This document shows positions 12,501 to 25,769 of a DNA stretch of 64,000 nt, one piece after another. The translations under genes were made by a program, and so were the position numbers. This DNA is from Blastomyces gilchristii SLH14081. Lineage: Eukaryota; Ascomycota; Eurotiomycetes; Onygenales; Ajellomycetaceae. Below the pieces are notes generated by a model that was not told the origin of the DNA, searched no databases, and saw only the letters and a program-made list of their open reading frames with translations. How positions within the stretch are numbered: position 1 is the stretch's first letter; each line of letters begins with the position of its first letter. Where the stretch lies: assembly GCF_000003855.2 (NCBI RefSeq), contig NW_003101674.1, forward strand, positions 1,168,734 through 1,232,733. Direction: 5' to 3'.

Positions 12501-13869
12501 ACTGTCCATAGTAGCTCACTTGAGTGCCACACCAGATCAGTGGGTGGCCGATTGTAGCGATCGATCTCCTTAAACGGGATATGAGGCCTGCGTAGATCCC
12601 ATATATGAATTCGGGGATCCTCATAGTCATAAGAAGTTACAATTTGCGTGGACTGCCAGTTTGCGACTTCCTGATTCTCCAAAGCCCACGAAGGGGGCCG
12701 CCAGCGCACGTTGTGAAGAGCCTGCGGAGCGCGGAGCTGAAAACAAGGCTTCTGTCTCCGATCTGTAGTTGAAAAGTCCCATACCTTAATTTGCTTATCA
12801 GTACCGCCACTTACAACATGTTTTCCGTGCGGGTGCCAGTCGATTGAAAAACAGGCCTTTTCGTGGGCATTGATCTTCATCAGCGGGGCATTGTCCTTTC
12901 GAACATCCCAGCGGTGGATAGCACCACTATCTGTAGCTGTCGCAAATTCAACGCCATCAACCGGCGACCACATAAGATCTCTGACAGCCTCGCTATGGCC
13001 ATTGAACCTTATTTTACTACCAAAACTCATCGCACCCCTTTCACCCGACACCATCCGCAAATCCCACATCCGGATAGTGGCATCTTGGCTGCCAGAGAGA
13101 AGCCATGCCCCGCGATGGGGGTTGAATGCTAACTTGTGAACTTGACGATTATGTTCTTGGAGCCGGCCCAATTCGAGTCCCGGCCTGTTCAAGTCGTAGA
13201 GAACTATGCGCCCATTGGCAGCAGCTGTAGCAATGATGCGGTCATATTCCCCGTGAGACCACTTGACATCCTTTGCGGCAAGCTGGTCCTTGTGCTTTGC
13301 AGACAAGGCACCCGTTGAAACCTGCCGGGTGGAATGATACGATAAAATAGCCTCGCGCAGGTCAAATTCTTCCGCGCAGCTGTCGGGCGCTACGCGGATG
13401 GTCTTGAGGATCCCGCGTCCTGCGATAATGGCGTGTGTTCGTTGGGGCGAGATGTCAAGGGCAGCAATATGAACGTTGGTGTTTAGCGCGACGGTTTGTG
13501 AGGGAGTAGGTCTAGATAACGTAACACGTATAAAAATGATCGTGTTAGAGATAAGGATGTATTCGCGCTGTACAATAGCGGTAAAACAACAAATGAAATG
13601 GCACGTGGCTCATGCCAATGCACCGCAACTTACCGCACTGGAGGGTGCAAGGGGTGAATGACAACCAGCGCCTCCTGCGGAGCACTTGGCTGAGGGCTTG
13701 GTGGCCTGGAGCCGTAGATGAAAGGATGTGCGAACCGCGCAAAGGCGCTTGTGGCCCGGTTGGTATATCGGTGGGAGGATAGTGAGGGCGCATGTGGCGG
13801 AGGGGGATGATTAAGTGCTGAAGGGGGAGCAGCGCCAGACTGAGATTCGCTTTGGCGGGACTCGGACAT
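9530..13869 (-). CDS. Rtc1 (WDR24-like SEA/GATOR2 complex subunit)
   Basis: Vacuole-membrane SEA complex component, in the SEACAT/GATOR2 arm that controls TORC1 in response to amino acids. Exon 1 (13634-13869) begins with ATG and [12 protein letters not shown]; a 122-base intron with GTAAGT donor and TAG acceptor leads to a long exon 2 (9530-13511). The join restores codon CGA and yields 1405 residues. N-terminal WD40 repeats occupy roughly residues 90-470 (KVWDF and IRMWDLR strand ends visible). A long Ser-rich disordered linker follows. Near residues 1130-1255 lies a Cys/His-rich RING-like zinc domain: [25 protein letters not shown], then [17 protein letters not shown]. The Gly/Pro-rich tail is low complexity. 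Apart from the intron the frame is unbroken. The 5' leader has GCAGCAACG repeats. Confidence 0.93.
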
Positions 13870-14300
13870 CTTGGAAGCTCAGATCCAGGCGGCTGAGCAG
13901 TCCGGTGACGACTGCGGATCCATCTCTACCGCAGCTGCTGGGATGAGAAACAGAGAGGAGTGGGAGGCAGCAGCAACGGCAGCAGCAACGGCAGCAGACA
14001 GCACCAGATTCACGGAGGCAACAGAGATCCAATGGGTCTTGTGACTGCCGCGTAACGGGCAACATGAACAAGGTTGAAAGTGCAAGGTGAGGAAGCTCTT
14101 AGCAGGTTCCGAAAAGGTGGCAAAGCTTCGTGGACCGTGGGGGATGAGGGGTATGAACTAGTTCAGCTGAGATGGTGGTCCTGGTGGATAGAGAGCGTGG
14201 TGCCTAGTGGGTGTTGTTGAGATGGGATGTGAGGTGCGTGCAGGTGAGTCTAGGCAAGAATCCGGCGCGGAAGTTTGTCAGCCAAGCCAGGCCGCCGATG
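13870..14300 (-). promoter_or_regulatory. Leader and promoter of rtc1
   Basis: Immediately upstream of the rtc1 start codon. On the plus strand it contains the short repeat GGCAGCAGCAAC around 13964-13999, which on the transcript reads as GTTGCTGCTGCC-type repeats. Beyond this nothing specific can be assigned. Confidence 0.45.
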
Positions 14301-15958
14301 ACAAGGAACTAGTTTAGTTAACTACCGCAATGCCTCCTGGCCTATCAGCTCTGAGAAGTCCACCTCTGAGAAAGACCCTGCTCACACCAAGTCAGTCAAC
14401 ACAGTTGATATAAGACATGCGATGTTCTAGAATCGCATTGCTCTGTGCGCAATTAGCTTTATCCTTCTTACTGGAGGGATTCATGATTCGCAGGAGGTGT
14501 GGACCCTGCATTGGTCGGCCTTAGGGCTTCCAAGACATACATGACGAGGGGCACAGAACCCAACATGACAGCTCAAATCTATATTGGAATATGCAAGGAC
14601 AAAAGGCGTGAGGATTCCATTGACTAAGATGAGGGGCTCTGTAGACCGAGAACAGAAAATAATTAATATCCATGGATGTAATTAACTAACTCTACTCTAG
14701 GCCTTCGTCGCTCTTCTCGACTCAAACTTCTCAATTCATGTCTTGTACTTACAACCAATAATTTGGAAATCGGCCCTATTTCCTCCCCAGTTACAACCCC
14801 ACAGAGCTTCCGCCACCAGCTTCAACACAGGGACTCGACCCTTTCCGCTGCAGCAGAGGGAGCTTTGACCGTCGTCGACAGGGTCCAGTTAAAGTTCCCT
14901 GTTAAAGGTATGGCTGCCTCAGGCCGCTATGTATTTCAAGGCCCCCCCCTTGTAGGTTGTAATTCAGCAGATGGATATCCATTCACATGGCGAATATAGA
15001 TATTGACAAGGTTTATAGATATCGCTTTACACAGTGGCTGGCCAGAAGAATACTTTCCGATAGTGAAGTTTGTCAGCTGTGTATCTCCCAATCAACACTT
15101 TGAGATAAAAATATCGATTCTTTGGGATATATAGAGAAAAAGGTATCTAAGTAATGCAGAAGAAAGCTTCTGTCAATATTGAATATAGTGGAATGTGTAA
15201 AATTATATATTCATGCATGACTTGGTTAATTTGGTCGAAAACTTTTGATTGGTTTTTCTTTTTCACCAAAAGCTGGCACAGAATCATAAAACACTGATAT
15301 CTATGTTGCGATTTATCCAGCTTCGAAGAAAAATGAAAGCATCCTTCTTTTAATACAGGGCTTTTCCCATTCATGATGATCCATGTAAATGGAGCCATCG
15401 ACAAATTCCATAGGCACAATTGAAGAGGTGGCTTTCTTGCTACTCGGGCTGCGACCCACATTGGGATATATGTAGCTTAAAGCCGTGAATCTCACTTTGC
15501 ATATCAGTTTGGCACGTTTGTACCTCTTCCCCCATACTCTTCTGACGGTCGTAACCGCCCAGATACCCAAAGCAGTTTCATGGTGAGGAGGAAATACATT
15601 TCATTCAACCCCCCCAATGTTACGCGGTGTAACCAACCCACCTGAATTGACTGTGTTGATTTATTTCTGATAAGCAAAACGATTGTCAATGGACTTGGAT
15701 CCTACCGATGCGCACGGCACGGCTGATCTGGGCGGTTCCTATGCTGGAATTCGTCCTCCAAGCAGTGAGGATTGAGGACGGGGAATGGTCTGCGCTTTAA
15801 TACCATGTCCCTAGAGAGATGAGTTCGGAACGGTTGAATCATTTGTGTGGAAATTATCACAACTAGCAAACACCCGGCCATACTCATTCATATCTCTTCC
15901 GGCATGTCTTGGTATTATTTAATTAGAAGAGCTTAGTACTCAGAAGAGTGTGACTTAG

Positions 15959-15997
<39 letters not shown>

Positions 15998-18900
15998 CAA
16001 TTCGCAACCGGTTGAAATGAGGGTAGATTCCCGATCCAGCAGTCCAGATCTGGATTTAGCGTAACTAAGTTTGTAACTTATAATGCGGCAGGCCGATAGT
16101 TCCCAGGACGGGAAAGTAAACGGACTTCCCGCAGACAGGTCAAAATGGGCAAGTTCCATGGAAACTTTGCGAGGTTTTACAGGCAACATCTGTTCCGGGG
16201 ATAAATAAAGGTGTCTGTAGGCGAATCAACTAGGAGTAGCCTGTATTGAGCAGTGAGAAAAATGACGGCTCTCAATATCCTCCAGTTTGGTTTTATTGTG
16301 CATGCAGGTAAAGAGTCCAGCATATATATATATACAGACGCTGTATAAATGCTATTGGGGAGGCGTCCTATTGTAAGAATAATCATGAATTAACTTTATC
16401 CCATGATACTTCCGAGAGTGGAGTGATTCTAGACCCCGTGGCTGGCAAACGGCCCCCAGGGATCATCAATTTTGAAGTCCGAAGAGGGTATTTTAAATTC
16501 GGCGGTCCTTAAGTTAGCCGTGCATGCAAGATAGTCGCGTGAGCGAGCGTCCGATGAGCAGTGGCCGCCCATCAAGGAAGAATTTTAAACTTCCGCCCCC
16601 AGTACATGACCTTCCTCCTTGTCGGGAAGGTCGGGCAATGCTTCAATAAATGAATTAAGGCAGAAACCAGCATACATTTTTTATGGTGGGAGTAGAGGGG
16701 GTGTGCGGTTTGGATACAAACGAAGGGAATGTGATGCATCAGAGGGCGGGTGACAAAAAGTGACATAACTGAGCCCTTGCCATGCATGGGTTTGACCACA
16801 ACATGAATGAAAGAAAAGGGCCGGGGGGGAATAATAACCTGGGAGTGACGACTTTCCCTAAAGGCCCTCTCACATCTGTTTTTCAATCACAGTCGCATTC
16901 AAGAAATGGCACTACTACAGCGTAAGCGGCCGCGACCACTCTCTGGCCATTCCAATCATCAAGGAGTATTTCTTTTTCCATCCTTTGAACAATCGAGACG
17001 TCCGAGATGGGCTTGGGGGGTGACCAAGCGCCAGCAGAATTACGTCGACGAGAGCCAGACCCAAGTCCCGGCTCCACGGATCATCGGACAGGGCACGGCC
17101 ATACAGCAATTTACACGAAGTCAGCCGCTTCGGGTGGTAGGGAGACGACCAGAATCAGCCCGTCAGCATGCAGAATTGGGTAGTTAGTGATTGAATTCTG
17201 TTTTTCTGTGTTGAATTTTTTTTGTCGTTCTCAGTTTGCACTTGTTCTCTTGAGTTGGTCACTTTATTTTATCTCGTTTTATCTTCTTGAAGCTCTTTGT
17301 CAAAAGAGGCAAGACAAGGTATTTCTTTTTAACAGTTGGCGTTACAGCGCAATGTGCGGTCTCCGTCGCCGCTTGGCTTGGCCCCGCAGGGGGGGGGTTC
17401 ATGGAATGTACAGCGTTCTGGGCTTGGAGCAAAGCCATTGATAAAAGTGATAAAAAGATAAAAAGATAAAAAGATAAAAATTAGAATGAAAAATTTCCTT
17501 TGCTTCTCTAATTTCTATCTTCCAATTTTTGTGGACGCTTGTTCCTCGCAGCCAGGCACTGGTGTAAGAAGAGCATGAGGGGAGGGTTCGGGCAGCGCGA
17601 TTTGTGCCTGAAGAATGAGAAAAGGAGCCGTCTTCTTACCGCTTCTATGGGATTGGATTAATCCCAAACAATCTTGCCCGCAGCCTTCATAGTCAAGGTA
17701 TGTTTTCTTGTTCCTTTTTAGATATGATATACCACAATCAATGAAGTTTTCTTAAAATACCCCAATTGAAATCCGGACGGTGATGCAAATTGTTTTTTTT
17801 CCCCGACGATGCAGGTTGATTAGCAACGGAAGTACACTGTACGAGTAACTAAGGCCAAACTGACTGGGTCGTGGACTACTGGCGAATGATATTTTCGCCT
17901 CATGCAGCACCAATTTTCATGTGTTTGTTGTCGGTGATTGATAAAATACGCCTCCTCCATCACTTTGCCGCCATCCTACCATCCATACCACAAGGTTGCG
18001 CTAGCTACAGCAAGATGATGCATCGACTAGAAAAACTAGCCATTTCACATCCCCATCAAGCCCCGGGTCTAAACAGGATTGTATTTTCTGACATGCCTAA
18101 CGATGCGAGATCGACCGTGGCAGCCACGAGCAGCATGAAAACTGATTGCAGCAGCATTGCTGTTGAAATAGGCATAGTTGTATGCAAGAGATCATAGCCG
18201 TAAGCGAGGGAAGAAGAAAAATAACTTAGCTGGAGATTCGATAGTTGATAGGCTTAGCGGACATCAATTCTAGCCAACGCAAACCGCACACGACCAAGAG
18301 TAATATTTCTTCGTATGATACACAAATTGACAACAAAGCAACCTTGGAAGGCTTAGTTGGCGTAAGGGAATGATTCCTTCGAGTGCCGTAGTAGTCGTAA
18401 AATTCGAAGGTAGCTTAGCTACTCTGTAGCGCGCGACATATAAGAAAGCTGAAGTCTTGAAATCGCTACCTCAGCAGTGCATATTCAAGGAAATGCATCT
18501 CATCTATTCTCGAAATCCCAGTAGTTTTTTTTTTTTGCCGTCCCACCCTGCGATTGCGGCTCCGTGATCATTCCACCCCGAGATCTTGGTCGCAAATGAT
18601 CCGTGAAGTACTCAGTATGTTCCTGCCCTCGATATTATCCTTGGCTTGAATGGGCTGCTGACCGGTAGCGCGCATCACGCAACAGAACAGACGGAGCAGG
18701 AACACCTTGACGAAATCCAAAATCCCCACTCCCCACTCCCCACCCCCACTGCGGCGGCGGCACAGGCCCAGCGTTTACGCGCTGCAGCTGGTTACCGAGT
18801 ACAGGGAAAAGCGAACAGCGGCGACAGGCCACGCGCAAGAACCGGCTATCCCAGCCATCCCTGCTAGCCTGGAGGTCTCCGTGTCTCCCCGACTGGCGTG

Positions 18901-19100
18901 TCATTGGCGACGAGGAATCTTTTCTGCCGGGGCCACTGAAGCGGCCTCACCGCCTTATATAGCTTCTGCGACCGCTCACCGACTCGTCTGCAAAAAAATA
19001 AATAAAAATAAAAATAAAAATAAAATACACCGCCCGACGAATCACCACGCTACAAAAGGGGCTTGGAGGGTTGGGGAAATAGGGAAGTTCAAGGGAAAGG
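14301..19100. other. Long intergenic stretch with no gene recognised
   Basis: Most of the 6.3 kb between the divergent genes rtc1 and hmt1. Only short open frames occur and none shows a domain. It holds a 38-base poly(A) run (15959-15996), a small ATAAAAAG-type repeat (about 17443-17480) and an AAAAT-type repeat (about 18990-19026). Base composition is mixed, without the RIP-like depletion seen after 33.9 kb. Long transcription leaders, a non-coding RNA or an unrecognised gene with several short exons cannot be excluded. Confidence 0.5.
15959..15996 (+). repeat. Poly(A) homopolymer, 38 bases
   Basis: An uninterrupted A run. No recognisable retroposon body lies upstream and the flanks do not form a target duplication, so I treat it as a simple repeat. 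Confidence 0.9.
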
Positions 19101-20192
19101 TAGCAGGGGAACGGGAACAGGCCTGAGAGGGAGAGGAACCTACGACGGGGGAGGAGGTGCGGGAGAGATCCGCAAGAATCACAATTGATTTATTGATTCA
19201 ATTGAATAAATACGCCCGACTTGACTAGCTGGTTGTTTGCTGGGTTCTGCCGTTTGTCTGGTTCGGCCTATTCCACTCGGCCTGAGTCTGATATATAATT
19301 TTTTTGCCCCAGCGCAGGTCCCGTGCCGCTGGAGATCTTATCCATAGATCGAAGCCAACCTTCCCAAGCTCCAGCGCCTCGGAAAGTCCGACCAACTCCC
19401 GCCACACCCCCATAATTAATTCCTTCCAGACTTTCTTCTGCCTCTTCATTTCTCTTTCTCTTCCTCTTCTCTTCTTCTTCTCCTTCTTTTCTCTTCTCCC
19501 TCTTTTGTTTCCCCACGCCTCATCCTGTACTCTAACCCATATTGGGCTCCTCTTCATTACCGATCCTTCTGCACCGAAGCTACTCTCGCGATAGCTGTGC
19601 TCGAGCATCAGAGTGTTCCTTGGTCCTTCCCTATCGCTGAATTTTTGTCTCCCATCATTCTCCTGAGCTGATTCCGCCCATGACTCTTCTTTCCTTCTCT
19701 CCACTGCAGTAGTAGCAGGGTGGCTCTTTCCTCTCCGCCGCAGTTTCCTGGAGTTCGGCAATCCGCCTAGGTCCCCTTCGCTTGTTTACCGCTTTTTGTA
19801 CACGCCCAATTCGCTTCCGTGGCTCGAACAACGCTGACGCCAAAATTGATACTTTGTCTTCTACTCTCATTATCTCTCTCCCCGCGCTCTTTCGAAAGTC
19901 TTCACCTCTGCGCCTGGCCATAGTCTCATCTGTTTAGCTGAGTCCAGAAGTGAGACAATCGGCAATTCACCTATTCCGGCTACTATTTCGTTCCCCGACG
20001 ACTTCAAACCTGCACCCGTTCGGCTCGAGCTCAATATCGTTTGTTCAGCTTCGTAACTAGTCGTTCTGCAGCATTACACATTTTTGAAGCCCTAGTGGTT
20101 TTGTCATGGAAGCGGATTGAACGCGGGAGGCTCTTTTCCTTTTCTTCTTTTTGTTTTGCGGGCTTAGCATTGGAATTGTTGCTAGAGGCAGA
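19101..20192 (+). promoter_or_regulatory. Promoter and pyrimidine-rich leader of hmt1
   Basis: The 1.1 kb before the hmt1 start is strongly pyrimidine-rich on the plus strand (CTTTCTCTTCCTCTTCTC around 19450-19500), a pattern common near fungal transcription starts. A four-codon upstream open frame (ATG GAA GCG GAT TGA, 20106-20120) ends 72 bases before the hmt1 start. Whether it is in the transcript is unknown. Confidence 0.5.
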
Positions 20193-23139
20193 ATGGATTT
20201 CTCCGGCAGTGCTGGCAGCGCGCCATCATTTTCCCACACCGAGATCAGGAGACTTCTAGATTACACCAGGTCGATATCCCCTGTGATCATTGTTGTTGTC
20301 TTCCTCTTAGCGTTTGTATCCCGCTCTATCATATCGGCCAGGAAAGTACCTGCCCATCCTCCCGCCATTCGAACAGGACCAGGTGGTCGACCGCTACCGA
20401 CGCGCATGCGGAGTACTGCCGTGTTTGCTCCACCTGTGTCTGATTTCTCTCCAAATGCTAAGTTGACATTCAAGTGGCTGTCAGTGGGTGTTTTGCTTAC
20501 ATTTGTCGCCGATGCGGCTATTACTATGACACACGTCATCGTAGATCGTCAAATGCATTGGTGGTGTGGTCAATCCAGAGTGGTGAGACCCCAATATTCT
20601 TTTTTTAACTTTGATGCAAAATTTCGCAGCTGAATTTTGTCACTAACAAATGAATTTTAGATTTACATCGTGTTTTCGTTTTTCGCATATACCGTAATCC
20701 TAATTTCGCTCGTGGATACAACACCCTCACCGACTTACGCCCAACTGCTTCCTTGGACCCTCACCATACCATTGGAATTGATAATATTGGGCGGTTGTTT
20801 GGCCCTTTACACATCCCCTCACCATGAGCCAATTGTTGGGAATCCTGCTGGTGGTCCTCTAAGGAATACCATGACCTCCTGGGAAACAGTGGAAATAATA
20901 ATTGCTGTAGTGAGGGTTCTTACCTTGCTTGGCATTGTTGTTTTCTATACCCTAAATTCCATTGGATGGGAAAGCCGTCGTCGCAAAGATACTGCACGGT
21001 TCGCTTCCAGGGAAGCTTCAGAGACCACAAGGTTGTTAAATGGTCATCTTAGCGGAATGAATGGTGATGGCTACGGGTCATCTCCCAACCGAAAACATGA
21101 TCCAGATCCTAAACCAGCAGAGGACGCCTGGGTTCGACCGACTACTGTACCTTCAACCAGCTGGTGGGAATATCTCAGCGGCTATTCCTTATTTTTTCCT
21201 TACCTCTGGCCATCCAAATCGCGACGGCTGCAGCTGACAGTTGTAGCCTGTTTTTTCCTGGTCATTCTCCAGCTTGTCATCAATGTCATGGTTCCCATTC
21301 AGATTGGTAGAATAACCAACGTCCTCTCCGGAGAGACTGGAGAAGAATTTTACATTCCATGGCGTGGCATTTGCCTCTATGTTTTCTTCCGTTGGTTACA
21401 GGGGAGTCAGGGCTTAATCGGTTCCTTGCGCTCCTTTTTATGGATTCCTGTTGGACAGTATTCATACATGGAACTGTCAACAGCTGCTTTTGAACATGTT
21501 CATAGCCTGAGTCTCGATTTCCATCTAGGCAAAAAGACTGGCGAAGTGTTGTCGGCATTAAGTAAAGGCAATTCTATCAACACGTTCCTCGAACAGTTTA
21601 CGTTCCAGGTTGTGCCCATGCTGATCGATCTCTGCGTCGCTGTGGGTTATTTTTGGATTGTTTTCGACGTATACTACGCCCTAGTAGTGGCAATCGTTAC
21701 TTTTATCTACCTCTATGTGACCATTCGCATGGCGCAATGGAGGGCCGCCATCCGCCGCCAGATGGTCAATGCGAGTAGGCAAGAAGATGCTGTGAAGTGA
21801 GTGGATCCTATTTCGAAGATTACTCGGAAAATCTCTGCTGACTGACGGACTCATTTTCTATAGAAACGATTCGATGGTGTCTTACGAAACCGTGAAATAT
21901 TTCAACGCAGAGCAGTACGAATTTGGCCGGTATCGTGGAGCTGTTACCGATTTCCAAAAGGCCGAGTATCATGTTTTATTTTCTCTGACGCTAATGAATA
22001 CCTGCCAAAATACTGTCTTCATGCTGGGACTGCTGATCACATGCTTCCTCGCTGCCTATCAAGTTGCAACAGGCGAACAGAAGGTTGGGAAGTTCGTTAC
22101 TTTATTGACGTACATGGCGCAGCTGCAAGGACCACTTAACTTCTTTGGGACATTTTTCCGCTCTATCCAGTCTGCAATGATAAATTCGGAGAGGATGTTG
22201 GAACTTTTCAGGGAACAGCCAACTGTCGTTGATGGACCCAACACACGCGAACTTCCGCGGTGCAATGGCGAGATTATCTTCAAAGAAGTGAGGTTTGCAT
22301 ACGATACCCGTAAACCTGCATTGAATGGTTTGAGTTTCCATTGCCGACCTGGAACAACAACCGCCCTGGTTGGCGAATCTGGCGGGGGAAAATCGACCGT
22401 TTTCCGACTTCTATTCAGGTTCTACAATGCTTCCCTGGGTCATATCCTTATTGACGGACACAAAGTTGAGAACCTAACGATTGATTCAGTTCGTCGACAT
22501 ATTGGTGTTGTACCTCAAGATACCGTTCTTTTCAATGAAACATTAATGTATAATCTCAAGTATGCAAACCCGGCTGCTACGGACGAGGAAGTTTACGCTG
22601 CGTGTCGGGCCGCGAGCATCCATGACAAGATTCTCGCATTCCCCGACGGCTATCAAACGAAAGTGGGCGAACGAGGCCTACGTTTGAGCGGAGGAGAGAA
22701 ACAGCGTGTGGCTATTGCGCGCACGATTATCAAAAATCCCCGGATCATTCTTCTCGACGAGGCCACTGCTGCCTTGGACACGGAAACGGAGGAACATATC
22801 CAAGGAGCGCTGTCAACATTGTCCAAAGGTCGCACGATGCTTGTTATTGCACATCGCCTGAGCACGATAACGACAGCAGATCAAATCCTTGTGCTACATA
22901 ACGGACAAGTGGCCGAATGCGGAACTCATGAACAGCTTCTTAGCTTAAAGGGAAGATACGCAAGCATGTGGCGGAAACAGATTCGTGCCCAGAGAGCAGC
23001 TGCAGAGGCGCAGGTGTTACAAGACCGCGCCGAACGTTTACGCAGCGCGCCCGCGGCGGGGGGTGACGACAGCTCTAGCCAATCAGATGAGGAGAGAAAT
23101 GGCCCGAGTTCGAGACTGGAAAGATCTTCCCTCAGCTAG
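20193..23139 (+). CDS. Hmt1-type vacuolar ABC half-transporter
   Basis: Half-size ABC exporter of the ATM/HMT group. In fission yeast Hmt1 moves phytochelatin, glutathione and heavy-metal conjugates into the vacuole; that role is assigned by family. Three exons, 20193-20582, 20661-21796 and 21864-23139 (GTGAGA and GTGAGT donors, TAG acceptors), give 933 residues. The N-terminal extension has several hydrophobic spans (residues about 30-290) as in HMT1 proteins. The core membrane domain follows (about 315-600) with motifs LSLDFHLGKKTGEVLS and SYETVKYFNAEQYE. The ATPase domain has Walker A GESGGGKST near residue 678, signature LSGGEKQR near 782, Walker B IILLDEATAALD near 801 and the switch histidine in AHRLST near 838. 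All catalytic residues look intact. The C-terminus is short, charged and Ser-rich. Confidence 0.93.
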
Positions 23140-24239
23140 CAGACGGCAATGGTTATACTCGGTAGAGATCACATGATGAAATATCCTCGGAGATAGCCAT
23201 CCAGCATTCAGGACCTCGTGGAACTTGTTGACTAGAACAGAGGAAGATGAAACGGAAAGGGGCAAAAGAAAAAAGGAGGGAAGGATAGGAGGTGTTTCCA
23301 GTAAGGGTCAGTTAATGCACCTGTGGAATAGTTGCGAAATCTTTTGGCTGGCGTTAGGTGGGTCGGCGGGGGTGTTGTTGGTAAGCCGTGCTCATTTTCT
23401 TCATTTTCTTTCTGTTTACGAATCACTTTTGAAGGTGATTTGAAATTATCTTCTGCTGCGAAATTGTATGGTTTTGCCCCGTAGCTTTATTAGGGCCATT
23501 CCGCTCTGGGGCGGAACAGTGTTGTGGGGAATTAATGATTGCCTTTTATTAAAAAAGAAAAGAACCCCTCCCCCCAGGTCGGATACTTCTGATTCTGTGG
23601 CCGGTTCATAGTAGACCAACATAGACGTAATAGCTAGATACCTTTCAATGCGAAGCAATTAAGTTCATTTTAAGTTGGTTGTTGGGATGATCATGCTGCC
23701 AGTGGCGTTGTGGGGCGTCTATATCTGGACAAATGAAAACAAACCGAGAGTAACTTGGATCGAGTAGTAATAGTACCATTATTGCACTTGTCCTGTGTGA
23801 GGTGTGATGTGATGCCGAACTTGTAGAGGAATCTAGGAGAGCGGAGAACCAACCAAGCTAACAGCGGAGCGGAACTTTAAGTGTTGCGAGCCAGACTTGG
23901 CGCGATATCGCCAAGGCGCGCTTATTCCAAGCTTTGTTGAACCCGGCGGAGGAAGCCAGCGATTTTATAACCAGGCCAAATTCTAATTTACTTTCTACTA
24001 CATTTTTTCCTTTATCCGGAAGTGATAAACGAAACGATACGCTGTGAGTTCTGTCCACCTTCATCCATCGGACAAAAGAGCTTCAGTGAGATCGCAGAGC
24101 ATTCCGTTTATCTAGCATCATCAATTGTTGATTTACCAGGATAATTATTGTCATCTATTACAATATTTCCTAACTATATCGCGCATTGAAAAGAAAGCGT
24201 AGCGATTCCACCTCCATCTTCTAAGTTGCCCGACTCACA
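23140..24239. other. Intergenic region between hmt1 and the NDUFAF3-like gene
   Basis: About 1.1 kb containing the hmt1 3' end and the promoter of the next gene, both on the plus strand. Short open frames have no recognisable domain. No repeats stand out. Confidence 0.5.
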
Positions 24240-25240
24240 ATGCGGCTCCAGACACCGGCCGCCCGGCTTCTCCGGTCATTGCACTCTTCGACAGCATCAC
24301 ATACACTTTTACCACCAGCAACACCCGCATCATTCGCAATATGTAGATATTCGTTACGGCCCCGAACTCTCCCTCCCGCAACCCAGTACCTGAACACCCT
24401 TAACCAGCCATCTCTCCCTTCCCTCCGCAACTTCACTACGACCACAACCTGCTTCTCCGACTCCTCCAACAAGAATAAAAACCAAGGCCACCAGCCGCAA
24501 TCCCAACCGCGCAATGTCAGTGATGACAGCAACCGCAACCCTAGTCGCCACTACGTCCGCGATACCGACGCTGACGAAGCAGAAGGACTCGACAGGGACA
24601 TGGCCAGTGAATCAACGCTTAGTGCGCTGAATGTGCTTGCGGACGTAGCGGCTCCATCGACGGCCATTGATGCGTGCTTGCCAGATGGGTTCCAGCTGGA
24701 TAATGGGGTGAGGATTACAGATGGAGATGGGTGTTTGTTAGTTGATGGTGAGGTTTTTAGGTGGAGGCCTTGGGAGACCGGCAAAGGTGGTGGTGATAGT
24801 GGGGGTGGGATGAGAGCGATGATTAATGAGAAGGGACAGTGGGAGGTTAGTGAGGAGGTTTGGGGCGTGTTGAAGTTGGTGTGGCCGAAACCTGGTGAGT
24901 TCTATCCTTGTTTTTTCTATATATTTTTTCTTTTTCCAACCGTAGCGTCCCTCCATTTTTGTGAACGGGTTGCTTGTTTCGCTTCTACTATTCATCCTTC
25001 ACCGAATTATGAAGGCTAATAATATGGCAATGGTTTTTAGATCTTCTTATTCTTGGGTTGGGCGCCTCTGTCTATCCTATCTCTCCAGAGACGCGGAGAC
25101 AGATTAATCTTCTTGGTATCCGGATCGAGGTTCAGGATACCAGGAATGCGGCAGGCCAATTTAATCTCCTAGCTACGGAGAGAGGCGTGCAAGAGGTTGC
25201 TGCTGCTCTGATACCGCTTGGGTGGAAACCAAAACCATAG
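24240..25240 (+). CDS. NDUFAF3-like mitochondrial complex I assembly factor
   Basis: Member of the Mth938/DUF498 family that includes NDUFAF3, a mitochondrial matrix protein needed to assemble respiratory complex I. Exon 1 (24240-24894) and exon 2 (25041-25240) join through a GTGAGT donor and TAG acceptor to give 284 residues, with the split codon GAT. The N-terminus is rich in Arg, Ser and Thr and lacks acidic residues for about 70 positions, as expected for a mitochondrial presequence. The conserved domain begins near residue 125 (LNVLADVAAPSTAIDACLPD) and ends with LLILGLGASVYPISPETRRQ, the family's glycine-rich hallmark, and ATERGVQEVAAALIPLGW. The 146-base intron contains stops and is unlikely to be coding. 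Confidence 0.88.
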
Positions 25241-25769
25241 TATCTATTTGTTGGATAAGGAGAAAGACGTCAACTGGCTGAAGAAATACCTTGTATTATT
25301 ATTAAAATTACTATTATTTTAACGACAATCTTATTCTTTGCTTTTCTTCCCCCTTGAATCGTATTCCATATCCCGTGTAGACAGAATCATCAGCTCCCAG
25401 ATCACCCGCGAAAGACCCAAGGATTATCTTGACGTACAATTATAGCCATTCTGATTACTGTGACTACTGATGTAATCTTCTGTGAAAAATATGAACGTAG
25501 GAGAATGACACAGACGCTTATTATTTTCGTCTTGATATTCAGCTTTCTAGGTTACGGGGCTTGGCTTAATTTAATTGGTCAACCGATGTCAGTTTCAATT
25601 CTCCGGCCATCAACTCCCCAGCACTTCTACCGATTTACCCACCACAATGCTTCCCCAGATGTGATGTGGGTGGTATGTGTCTAGACTCTCCTTAAATTAT
25701 AGATTTCCGCGCCTTCTTGGGACGACGCACTGGCAAAAATCGCTCTGGACCCTTTTAATTCAAGCCATC
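25241..25769. promoter_or_regulatory. Promoter region of the alkaline phosphatase gene
   Basis: A 529-base gap between two genes on the same strand. The first part is AT-rich (likely terminator of the preceding gene). No clear regulatory motif was found. Confidence 0.5.

Noticed and set aside
9530..13306. Rtc1 starting at the non-ATG codon at 13306
   Set aside because: The frame continues upstream without stops and joins a first exon with a proper ATG and a consensus donor, matching the family's N-terminus.
15959..15996. Tail of another retroposon
   Set aside because: No target duplication around it and no similarity upstream to either SINE family.
17187..17441. A membrane protein gene suggested by a hydrophobic frame
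   Set aside because: It is read from a T-rich stretch, lacks a conserved motif and has no supporting splice structure.
20670..21800. Two or three separate genes in the hmt1 region
   Set aside because: Splice signals in consistent phase link three segments into a single complete ABC transporter.
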